The position numbers and the translations under genes were made by a program. Below the pieces are notes generated by a model. The model was given only the letters and a program-made list of their open reading frames with translations, was not told the origin of the DNA and ran no database searches. A stretch of DNA of 64,000 nucleotides. Source: Bacteroidota bacterium (lineage in GTDB: Bacteria; Bacteroidota; Bacteroidia; Chitinophagales; Chitinophagaceae). The stretch covers positions 1-64,000 of the forward strand of contig JAGWRO010000037.1 of the NCBI GenBank assembly GCA_028876495.1, read 5' to 3'. Shown piece after piece: positions 51,601 through 59,868 of the stretch; positions within the stretch are counted from its first letter, which is position 1; each line of letters opens with the position of its first letter.

Positions 51601-53958
51601 ATGTTTAAAAATTATATAAAAACGACGTTCAGAAATCTTTGGAAAAACAAAGGATTTACATTCCTTAATATTTTCGGATTGGCGATCGGAATCGCGTGTG
51701 CCGCACTTATTTTTCTCTGGGTTGAAAATGAAGTAAACTACAATGATTATTTCAGTAACAAAGATAATCTCTACAAGATCAAAGACAAACAAACTTACGA
51801 TGGCAATACGTTTACATTTGATGCAACCCCCGGCCTGCTGGCGCAAAGTATCAAGGCTGAGATACCCGGCATAAAAAATACAGCCCGGGCTACCTGGGGC
51901 AACCAATCATTATTTACACTTAATGATAAAAATATTTTTGAGAATGGCCTGTATGTGGATTCTTCATTTTTATCCATGTTTCAACTTAGGTTTATAAGAG
52001 GAAATGCGCCAAGTGCTTTTGACCAATTGCATTCAATTATTATCAGTAAAAAAATGGCTGATAAATTTTTTGGATCTGACGACGTTATTGGTAAGACATT
52101 GAAAGTTGACAATAAACAGGATTACGTGGTGAATGGTGTTTTTGAAGACCTTCCGGAAAATGTTTCTTTTAAATTCGACTGGCTTTCTCCTTTTGATAAT
52201 TTTTTAGAAAACAATCAATGGCTGAAACAATGGGGAAACAATGGTATACCCACCTATGTACAAACAGAGCCAAATGCAAATATTGCATCAATCAATAAAA
52301 AACTTCACAACTATTTAGCGACAAAGGGACCTAATCTCAATGCAAAATTTTCAATTTATCCAATGACCCGGTGGCGTATGTATGATAGTTTTGAAAATGG
52401 CAAGGAAGTTCCGGGCAGAATTAAATACGTTAACCTTTTCACACTAATTGCCTGGATCATTCTATTGATAGCATGTATCAATTTCATGAATCTTTCTACA
52501 GCCCGCTCTGAACAAAGAGCGAGAGAGGTGGGTGTTAGAAAAGTTTTGGGGGCAGGAAAAGGAAAATTAATCGGGCAATTTATTGGTGAAGCCCTGGTGA
52601 TGGCACTACTTTCAGCTTCTTTAGCAGTTGTAATTATTTATGCTTCATTACCGGCTTTCAATTCTCTTGTTGAAAAACAATTGGCTCTTAATATTGCTGA
52701 CCCGGTTCATATTTTCGGATTGCTCGCCATCGCTTTGGTTTGTGGTTTGATAGCAGGAAGCTATCCTGCTTTTTATCTTTCATCCTTCAACCCTGTAACT
52801 GTATTGAAGGGATTGAAAATAAAAGCCAGTGGCAGCGCAGGTTTCATCAGGAAAGGATTGGTGGTAATTCAATTTTCAATTTCAATTATTTTAATTATCA
52901 GCACCGTTCTTATCTATCAACAAATCAATCATGTTAAAACGCGTGATCTTGGATATAACAAAGAAAATTTGATCTACCTGCAATTGCAGGGAAAAATGAA
53001 ACAACATTTTAATGCCATAAAAAACGATTTGCTTGCAACAGGTGTGGTTAAAAATGCGACATTAAGTAACAACCGGGTATTAAGTTTAGGAAGTAATACC
53101 GGTGATTTTAGCTGGCCCGGCAAAGACCCGCAGAAACAAGTATTAGTCACAGTTGAAGGAGTAAGTCCGGAATATGTTTCAACCATGGGAATGCATATAA
53201 AAGCGGGCAGGGATTTTTATACTGATACAAAAATTGACAGTGGCAATGTGATCATTAACGAAACCATGGCAAAGCTTTTAAACAAGAAAGATATTATAGG
53301 CACCGTCATTACAGGACAAGGCCAAAACTTTACCGTCACAGGGGTTATAAATGATTTTATCTATAATGATATGTACAGCCCAAGTGCTCCGTTGATATTG
53401 TTTTCTGACACTTCAAATAATAGCGTTTTAACCATTCGGTTAAAGCCAACTTCTGATTTAACCGCATCTATTTCGAAAATTGGAAATGTTTTAAAATCTA
53501 ACAATCCCGGGTTCCCTTTTGAATACAAATTTGTGGATGAACAGTTTGACCAGTTATTTAAAACTGAAACCTTAATCGGCACGTTAGCAAGCGTTTTTGC
53601 TATACTCGCCATCTTCATTTCATGTTTAGGCTTGTTTGGATTAGCTGCTTACACAGCAGAAAGAAGGACAAAAGAAATTGGCATAAGAAAAGTATTGGGT
53701 GCGAGCGCACGAAGCCTTGCCGGATTATTAAGTATGGACTTTTTAAAGCTTGTGGCTGTTTCCTGCATCATTGCGTTTCCACTGGCATGGTGGATGATGT
53801 ATAACTGGCTTCAAAGTTATGCCTACAGGATAAAAATAAACTGGGCGATTTTTCTTTTTGCAGGCTTAGTTGCATTGCTAATCGCTTTGATCACCGTTAG
53901 CTTCCAGGCAATAAAAGCTGCCATGGCCAACCCTGTTGAAAGTTTGAGGAGTGAGTAA
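51601..53958 (+). CDS. FtsX/MacB-like ABC permease 1
   Basis: A 785-aa MacB-type permease. An N-terminal membrane segment (about 20-42) precedes a periplasmic MacB_PCD domain (about 50-275). Three membrane segments then lie near residues 285-405 (ILLIACINFMNLSTARSEQRAREVGVRKVLGA), with a second periplasmic domain and a second FtsX core at about 660-780 (CLGLFGLAAYTAERRTKEIGIRKVLGAS). The double-FtsX layout is the form common in Bacteroidota. It ends with the conserved VSFQAIKAAMANPVESLRSE. Confidence 0.94.
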   Translation: MFKNYIKTTFRNLWKNKGFTFLNIFGLAIGIACAALIFLWVENEVNYNDYFSNKDNLYKIKDKQTYDGNTFTFDATPGLLAQSIKAEIPGIKNTARATWGNQSLFTLNDKNIFENGLYVDSSFLSMFQLRFIRGNAPSAFDQLHSIIISKKMADKFFGSDDVIGKTLKVDNKQDYVVNGVFEDLPENVSFKFDWLSPFDNFLENNQWLKQWGNNGIPTYVQTEPNANIASINKKLHNYLATKGPNLNAKFSIYPMTRWRMYDSFENGKEVPGRIKYVNLFTLIAWIILLIACINFMNLSTARSEQRAREVGVRKVLGAGKGKLIGQFIGEALVMALLSASLAVVIIYASLPAFNSLVEKQLALNIADPVHIFGLLAIALVCGLIAGSYPAFYLSSFNPVTVLKGLKIKASGSAGFIRKGLVVIQFSISIILIISTVLIYQQINHVKTRDLGYNKENLIYLQLQGKMKQHFNAIKNDLLATGVVKNATLSNNRVLSLGSNTGDFSWPGKDPQKQVLVTVEGVSPEYVSTMGMHIKAGRDFYTDTKIDSGNVIINETMAKLLNKKDIIGTVITGQGQNFTVTGVINDFIYNDMYSPSAPLILFSDTSNNSVLTIRLKPTSDLTASISKIGNVLKSNNPGFPFEYKFVDEQFDQLFKTETLIGTLASVFAILAIFISCLGLFGLAAYTAERRTKEIGIRKVLGASARSLAGLLSMDFLKLVAVSCIIAFPLAWWMMYNWLQSYAYRIKINWAIFLFAGLVALLIALITVSFQAIKAAMANPVESLRSE

Positions 53959-53959
53959 C
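53899..53959 (+). repeat. 61-bp identity shared with 56404-56464
   Basis: The last 60 coding bases plus stop and one more base of permease 1 are identical to those of permease 2. The similarity continues into both intergenic spacers, including TTAGCTAATAGG. Confidence 0.85.
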
Positions 53960-54000
53960 TCAATTAGCTAATAGGCTAATGGAGAAAACAGGAATTTTAA

Positions 54001-54018
54001 ATATTTGTTGTTTTACTT
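54001..54018 (+). repeat. Recurrent intergenic motif, copy g
   Basis: ATATTTGTTGTTTTACTT, with TTTAACGGTAAT downstream; about 48 bp before the chosen permease 2 start. Confidence 0.55.
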
Positions 54019-54066
54019 GCTAAACAGGTTTTTTTAACGGTAATGTTTATTCGAAAAAAATTCATC

Positions 54067-56463
54067 ATGTTAAAACTAAATTTCGTGCTTAAAAATTATT
54101 TTAAAACCGCCTGTAGGAGTCTATTTAAAAATAAATTTTATTCAGCCATAAACATTAGCGGATTGGCTGTTGGTTTGGCAACCGGCATCCTGTTATTGCT
54201 TTGGGTGCAGAATGAATTGAGCTACGATAAGTTCAATAAAGATTATCAAAATATTTTCAGACTGAGCTCACATTTTAATTCTGATGGTGAAGAACAAGTA
54301 TGGCCCGTGGAGCCGGGTCCTCTGGCAGTTTTCGCGAAAACAATGCCTGAAGTTAAGGCTCTGGTAAGAACACAAAACGAATTTGACCAGGTTCTTTCAA
54401 ATAAAGATAGAACTAAAATATTTGACGGAAATAAAGTGGCAATTGTTGATAGCGGATTTTTTGAGCTTTTTAGTTTTAAATTACTTTACGGGAGCAAAAA
54501 GAGTTTATTTCCAAATGCCAATTCTGTAGTCCTCACTCAATCCACCGCCCAAAAACTTTTTGGCGATGAAGAGGCAATTGGAAAAACGGTGACTTTTGAT
54601 AAAAACAATTTTACAGTGACTGGAGTATTGGAGGATTTTCCTGAAAATTCCTCTTTACAATATGATGCCATTTTTCCAATGGCATTTTATGCAAAGCAAT
54701 TTACAGAGAAAGGCGGTAAAGGCGACTGGAAAACGATTGATGAAGACATGGGCAATTTTAGTTTTGCCACTTATGTAAAATTACAGCCCAATGCAAATCC
54801 TGAAAAAACTGGTCAACAATTTTCTGCAGATTATAAAAAAGCAAGAGACGTAGACAGTAATGTTTCTTTTCAATTGCAAAACCTTGGAGATATTCATTTA
54901 ATAAACGCTGACGGAAATAATTCGGCTTTGAGAATGGTCCGGATTTTTATGCTGGTAGTAATTTTATTGCTGGCTATTGCCAGTATCAATTATGTAAATC
55001 TTTCAACGGCCCGTTCCTTAATCCGTGCAAAAGAAGTAAGTATCCGAAAAATTATCGGCGCAAAAAAGCAGCAATTATTTTTCCAGTTTATTACCGAAAC
55101 TTTCCTTTTGTTTTGTTTTGCGGCAGTGTTCGCCATCGTTTTAATATCCCTGATGATTCCTTTATATAATGGCATTTCGGGCAAAACTTTATCCTTCAGC
55201 CTGGCAGATCCAAATGTACTGAAAGCTGCTTCTGTGGCTATTTTTGGAACCTTGGTCGCTTCAAGTATTTATCCTGCCATCTTATTATCTTCTTTTAAAC
55301 CGATTGAAGCCCTAAAGGGAAAAATTTCATCAGGCATTGGTACTGCCGCCCTGAGAAAGGGGTTGGTCATTTTTCAATTTTCCATATCCGTTATCTTATT
55401 GGTGGGTACCATCATCATGAGTAAACAAATGAGTTTTATTAAGGATAAAGATTTGGGATATGATAAAAGTTATGTTTTTTCCGTACCGCTGACTCAGGAA
55501 GTAGTAGACCACATCGATGCGGTAAAAAATGAGTTGAAAAAAAATCCGTCGATATTAAATGTTGCGGCATCTGATGCTTACAATTTTTCAAATACCGGCA
55601 GTGCAACCGGTGATATTAGTTGGCCGGGAAAACCGGAAAATGAAAAAATGATGATAGCCCAGGTTTCTGCTGATATGGATTTTATCCCGGCAATGAAAAT
55701 AAAATTTATCGAAGGTGGAAATTTTGAAGGAACGCCGGCGGACAGTGCCCATTATATATTAAATGAGACGGCGGTAAAAAGAATGAATTTGAAACCACCT
55801 TATGTCGGCCAACAAATTTCATTTCACGAAAAAAAAGGAACCATTATAGGCGTGGTGAGAGATTTTAATTTTCAATCATTAAAAGAAAAAATTGCACCAT
55901 TAATATTTTACAATTACATGGCCAATAAGAATATTCTATATGTTCGTACAACTGGCCAGGGTGCCAGGCAGGCCATCATTTCGGTAAAAAATCAATATAC
56001 CAAATATGCTGCAGATTCTCCTTTTAGTTACACTTTTTTAGATAAAGCTTTTGAAGCGCAATACAAATCCGATCAGCGTTCAGGGATTTTATTTAGAGTT
56101 TTTGCCGGTATTGCCATATTTATTTCATGCCTTGGTTTATTTGGTCTTGCAACCTATACCGCGCAGGTAAAAATTAAAGAAATAGGTATCAGGAAAGTGT
56201 TAGGCGCCAGTGTTACCGGTATTGTACAATTAATAAGTAAAGACTTTTTAAAATTAGTAATCATCGCAATAATTATAGCCATGCCCGTTGCCTGGTGGGC
56301 AATGAGCAAATGGCTGGAAGGCTTTGCATATCGCATTCATATAAGTTGGTGGGTATTTGCATTAGCGGGTCTTATTGCAATTATGATTGCATTGTTTACA
56401 GTAAGCTTCCAGGCAATAAAAGCTGCCATGGCCAACCCTGTTGAAAGTTTGAGGAGTGAGTAA
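54067..56463 (+). CDS. FtsX/MacB-like ABC permease 2
   Basis: A permease of the same architecture as the first. The ATG at 54067 is used (798 aa). An upstream ATG at 54043 and a GTG at 54085 are alternatives; the GTG gives an N-terminus (VLKNYFKTACRSL) that aligns with the other permeases, which begin M/V-F/Y-KNY. N-terminal segment INISGLAVGLATGILLLLWVQNELSYDKF is nearly the same as in the fifth permease, so those two form a subfamily. The second FtsX core is at the C-terminus, and the ending is the shared MANPVESLRSE. Confidence 0.93.
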   Translation: MLKLNFVLKNYFKTACRSLFKNKFYSAINISGLAVGLATGILLLLWVQNELSYDKFNKDYQNIFRLSSHFNSDGEEQVWPVEPGPLAVFAKTMPEVKALVRTQNEFDQVLSNKDRTKIFDGNKVAIVDSGFFELFSFKLLYGSKKSLFPNANSVVLTQSTAQKLFGDEEAIGKTVTFDKNNFTVTGVLEDFPENSSLQYDAIFPMAFYAKQFTEKGGKGDWKTIDEDMGNFSFATYVKLQPNANPEKTGQQFSADYKKARDVDSNVSFQLQNLGDIHLINADGNNSALRMVRIFMLVVILLLAIASINYVNLSTARSLIRAKEVSIRKIIGAKKQQLFFQFITETFLLFCFAAVFAIVLISLMIPLYNGISGKTLSFSLADPNVLKAASVAIFGTLVASSIYPAILLSSFKPIEALKGKISSGIGTAALRKGLVIFQFSISVILLVGTIIMSKQMSFIKDKDLGYDKSYVFSVPLTQEVVDHIDAVKNELKKNPSILNVAASDAYNFSNTGSATGDISWPGKPENEKMMIAQVSADMDFIPAMKIKFIEGGNFEGTPADSAHYILNETAVKRMNLKPPYVGQQISFHEKKGTIIGVVRDFNFQSLKEKIAPLIFYNYMANKNILYVRTTGQGARQAIISVKNQYTKYAADSPFSYTFLDKAFEAQYKSDQRSGILFRVFAGIAIFISCLGLFGLATYTAQVKIKEIGIRKVLGASVTGIVQLISKDFLKLVIIAIIIAMPVAWWAMSKWLEGFAYRIHISWWVFALAGLIAIMIALFTVSFQAIKAAMANPVESLRSE

Positions 56464-56464
56464 C
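56404..56464 (+). repeat. 61-bp identity shared with 53899-53959
   Basis: Second copy of the identical tail, indicating recent duplication or gene conversion between permeases 1 and 2. Confidence 0.85.
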
Positions 56465-56505
56465 CTAATTAGCTAATAGGCAAATGAAGAAAACAGGAAT
56501 CTTCA

Positions 56506-56523
56506 ATATTTGTAGGGTTACTG
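56506..56523 (+). repeat. Recurrent intergenic motif, copy h
   Basis: ATATTTGTAGGGTTACTG, then TTTTAACGATAAT; 54 bp before the permease 3 start. Confidence 0.55.
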
Positions 56524-56577
56524 GTTAAAGATTCAGTTTTAACGATAATACATAGACGACGCTTAATAATAAAAATT

Positions 56578-59010
56578 ATGTTCAAGAACTATTTAAAAAC
56601 AGCATGGCGAAGCATTCTAAACAGTAAAGTTTATAGTGTATTAAATATAGTGGGGCTTGCTATTGGCCTTTCATGTTTTTTATTGATCTCATTATATGTA
56701 ATGGATGAATTGAGTTATGACCGGTTTTATCCTAACTCAGAAAGAATTTATCGTATCAATTCTGATATACGTTTTGGGGGTGCTGACATGCGCATGCCGG
56801 TTACAAGCGATATGATGGGCGAATTGTTGAAAAAAGATTATCCACAGGTAGAACAATATACCCGCATTTATACTTTCAATGGGGATAAACTGATACGCAA
56901 GGGAAATGACTATATTGATGAATCCAAAGTTGCCCATGTAGATTCTACTTTTTTCGATGTGTTTCAGATTCCTGTTATCGCCGGAGATACGCGGAACGCC
57001 CTGGATGAACCAAACACAGTAGTGCTCACCGCATCTACAGCAAAAAAATATTTCGGCACCACAGATGTTGTAGGAAAAACGATAGAAGTTAAAGATGAAA
57101 AAAATCCATCTTTTAAAATAACTGCTGTAATAAAGGATTTTCCCGAGAATTCTCACTTCCGTTTTGACTTCCTTTTTTCAATGAAAAACGTGGACTACCA
57201 ATGGGGGCAGTTGACCAGTCATAATTTTTATACTTACCTGCTTTTGATGAAAGGAACCGATTACAAAGCATTTGATAAAAATTTTACAACCTACATCGAT
57301 AAATATGTGTTGCCACAGGCGAAACAATACATGAATATCAACAGTATGGCCGAATTTGAAAAGGCAGGTAATAAACTGAAATATTCATTAATTCCGCTTA
57401 CCGATATTCATTTGCATTCCGACAGGCAATTTGAACTGAGCCCGAGCGGCAATATTCAATATGTATATATTTTTTCGGCTGTGGCGTTATTCATCTTGTT
57501 GATCGCGTGTATAAACTTTATGAACCTCACCACCGCCCGCTCTGCAAATCGTGCCAAAGAAGTAGGTATACGAAAAGTATTGGGAACAGAAAAAAAATAT
57601 CTGATTTTTCAATTTTTAACCGAGTCAATCTTAATGACGCTGTTGTCTCTTACCATTGCTGTGATAGCGGTATATTTTGTTTTGCCGTTATTCAACAATG
57701 TGGCCAACAAGCAAATGGCTTTATCAAGTCTTTTTTCACCCCGTATTTTACCGGTGCTTATTACCTTGCCGGTGCTGGTAGGTTTAATTGCCGGTAGTTA
57801 TCCTGCTTTTTATCTTTCATCTTTCAGGCCTATCGAAGTTTTAAAAGGGAAGTTGAAACTGGGCAGCAAAAGTGGGGGCCTGCGTAGCATATTGGTGGTG
57901 TTTCAATTTGCAACTTCTATTATTTTAATCATCGGAACTATCGTTGTGTATAAACAACTTCATTATATCCAAACAAAAGATTTGGGATATAATAAAAATC
58001 ATGTACTGGTAATAGATGGAACCGGAGCTTTGGGCAATAACGTGCAAGCTTTTAAAAACGAAGTAGTAAATATGCCGGGTGTTGTAAGTGGAACCTTAAG
58101 CGCGTTTTTGCCGGTTGCTAATTCGTCACGAAATGATAATACCTGGTCGAAAGATGCAGTCATGAACCCCGCTAACTCGCTTGATATGCAGAATTGGAGA
58201 GTAGATTATGATTATATCAAAACTATGGGAATGCAGGTGGTAAAGGGCAGAAATTTCTCCAGGGACTATGCTACCGATTCCACGGCAGTTATTATTAATG
58301 AAACTACGGCAAAGATACTTGGATATAAAGATCCTATCGGAAAACAGATTTACACTACTGCACAGAAAAGAGATAGTATGATTGCTTACACAATAATCGG
58401 TGTCGTGAAAAATTTCAATTTTGAAACACTGCATCGTACCGTTGGACCACTTGCACTCCGGTTAAGCAACAGCCCATATACCGCTTCATTTAAAATAAAT
58501 ACGGGTAATGTTGGCGCATTGATTTCACAAATAAAAAGTAAATGGATAACAATGGCACAGGGGATTCCATTCAGCTATCGTTTTCTTGATGACTCTTTTA
58601 ATGAAATGTACCGTGCCGAACAACGTGCAGGTACTATCGCATTGATATTTTCTGTGCTGGCCATTTTTATAGCAAGTCTTGGTTTGTTTGGACTGGCAAC
58701 ATTCATAGCACAACAACGTAAAAAAGAAATTGGTATAAGAAAAGTATTAGGCGCAAGCGTGCAGGGAATTGTACAGATGCTTTCAAAAGATTTTTTAAAA
58801 CTTGTTACTGTAGCGTTTGTGATAGCTGTGCCGGTTGCATGGTATGGGATGAGTATTTGGTTACATGATTTCGCATACCGGATAAATATTAGTTGGTGGA
58901 TTTTTATTGCAGCAGGTGTAGCCGCATTTTTAATTGCCTTGATTACGGTGAGTTTCCAGGCAATAAGAGCAGCAATGGCCAACCCGGTTGATAGTCTGAG
59001 AATTGAGTAA
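56578..59010 (+). CDS. FtsX/MacB-like ABC permease 3
   Basis: An 810-aa permease starting MFKNYLKTAWRSIL. Its architecture is as for the first permease, with the first FtsX core around LFILLIACINFMNLTTARSANRAKEVGIRKVLGTEKKYL, and the second core near residues 690-805 ending MANPVDSLRIE. The periplasmic domains differ clearly in sequence from its neighbours, suggesting different ligands. Its stop is followed by the TTAGCTAAT-type spacer and two motif copies, then by a reversed toxin/antitoxin pair. Confidence 0.94.
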   Translation: MFKNYLKTAWRSILNSKVYSVLNIVGLAIGLSCFLLISLYVMDELSYDRFYPNSERIYRINSDIRFGGADMRMPVTSDMMGELLKKDYPQVEQYTRIYTFNGDKLIRKGNDYIDESKVAHVDSTFFDVFQIPVIAGDTRNALDEPNTVVLTASTAKKYFGTTDVVGKTIEVKDEKNPSFKITAVIKDFPENSHFRFDFLFSMKNVDYQWGQLTSHNFYTYLLLMKGTDYKAFDKNFTTYIDKYVLPQAKQYMNINSMAEFEKAGNKLKYSLIPLTDIHLHSDRQFELSPSGNIQYVYIFSAVALFILLIACINFMNLTTARSANRAKEVGIRKVLGTEKKYLIFQFLTESILMTLLSLTIAVIAVYFVLPLFNNVANKQMALSSLFSPRILPVLITLPVLVGLIAGSYPAFYLSSFRPIEVLKGKLKLGSKSGGLRSILVVFQFATSIILIIGTIVVYKQLHYIQTKDLGYNKNHVLVIDGTGALGNNVQAFKNEVVNMPGVVSGTLSAFLPVANSSRNDNTWSKDAVMNPANSLDMQNWRVDYDYIKTMGMQVVKGRNFSRDYATDSTAVIINETTAKILGYKDPIGKQIYTTAQKRDSMIAYTIIGVVKNFNFETLHRTVGPLALRLSNSPYTASFKINTGNVGALISQIKSKWITMAQGIPFSYRFLDDSFNEMYRAEQRAGTIALIFSVLAIFIASLGLFGLATFIAQQRKKEIGIRKVLGASVQGIVQMLSKDFLKLVTVAFVIAVPVAWYGMSIWLHDFAYRINISWWIFIAAGVAAFLIALITVSFQAIRAAMANPVDSLRIE

Positions 59011-59063
59011 TTAGCTAATGTGCTGATTAGCCAATTTGCTGATGAAGAAAATAAGAAAGGTTA

Positions 59064-59081
59064 CTATTTGTTGATTTACTG
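59064..59081 (+). repeat. Recurrent intergenic motif, copy i
   Basis: CTATTTGTTGATTTACTG between permease 3 and the toxin gene; it could have been displaced from permease 4 by insertion of the TA pair. Confidence 0.55.
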
Positions 59082-59135
59082 GTAAAGGTAAAATTGAGCG
59101 AGTGGGCTTGGGTGAGGTGTGAAAAAGAAAACCCC

Positions 59136-59153
59136 ATAATTGTTGCTTTACTG
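59136..59153 (+). repeat. Recurrent intergenic motif, copy j
   Basis: ATAATTGTTGCTTTACTG, 72 bp after copy i. Confidence 0.5.
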
Positions 59154-59174
59154 TAAAGATGTTCTGAAATAAAA

Positions 59175-59585
59175 TCAAAAATTATTCAAAAAATCAACCT
59201 CGTTTAAAATGGGAATATTACGAAACGGGTTTAGAATAAGCAAGTCCTTATCACCGTTGATAATGCATGAAGCATTGGCTGCGATAGCTAATTCCAGGAA
59301 TTTATTGTCTTTGGGATCACGGCAGGCTGTAATAACTTCAGAAGGAAAAAATTGTTCAATACTACTTTCAAGTTCGTTTAATAATTCTAATCTTTCTTCA
59401 TGGGAAACAAAATATCTATCAAATTTTTTGCGAAATATCACTTCTTTAAATTCATTAAGGATTTCATTCGAAAAAGCGATTTCTCCTAATAACACCGCCT
59501 TTCTTACCGCTTTTTTTTTAGTTGAATCAACCAACAGTGAAGCGCTGATTAAATTGTTTGTATCAAAAACAAAATATTTAATCAT
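59175..59585 (-). CDS. PIN-domain toxin (COG1569-type)
   Basis: A 136-aa PIN-fold ribonuclease-type toxin. Acidic active-site residues are visible in VFDTNNLISA (D8), ACRDPKDNKFLELA and IINGDKDLL. Such toxins cleave RNA when freed from their antitoxin. Its start overlaps the antitoxin stop by eight bases, the usual coupled arrangement. The pair is on the opposite strand to the permeases and interrupts their order. Confidence 0.9.
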   Translation of the reverse strand: MIKYFVFDTNNLISASLLVDSTKKKAVRKAVLLGEIAFSNEILNEFKEVIFRKKFDRYFVSHEERLELLNELESSIEQFFPSEVITACRDPKDNKFLELAIAANASCIINGDKDLLILNPFRNIPILNEVDFLNNF

Positions 59586-59808
59586 TGTCTTTCAGAATAT
59601 CATTAAGAGCCTCTTCTGTAAGACCGCGTTGCTTCATTTTCTCACCAATTTCATCGAGATAAGCCAGGAAATTTTCTTTTCTTGTGTCATTCAAAATCTT
59701 GCTGATACTTTCGGAAATCTTTTCAGAAACTTCTTTTCTGAATTTGGCAGGTGCAAGGCTCCATTTTTTGCCTGTCGCTTCATCTACTTCAATTACTATC
59801 CGTTCCAT
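59578..59808 (-). CDS. Cognate antitoxin candidate
   Basis: A 76-aa acidic, helical protein (MERIVIEVDEATGKKWSLAP...LTEEALNDILKDND) preceding the PIN toxin and overlapping its start. Its position, size and acidic C-terminus match an antitoxin. The N-terminal beta stretch could be a small DNA-binding or dimerisation module, but no named family is evident. Confidence 0.78.
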   Translation of the reverse strand: MERIVIEVDEATGKKWSLAPAKFRKEVSEKISESISKILNDTRKENFLAYLDEIGEKMKQRGLTEEALNDILKDND

Positions 59809-59868
59809 AATTTTTCTTTTTTGTCTTACTCAAAAATACAAAATAATGCATCTTTAAAATAAATAGCG

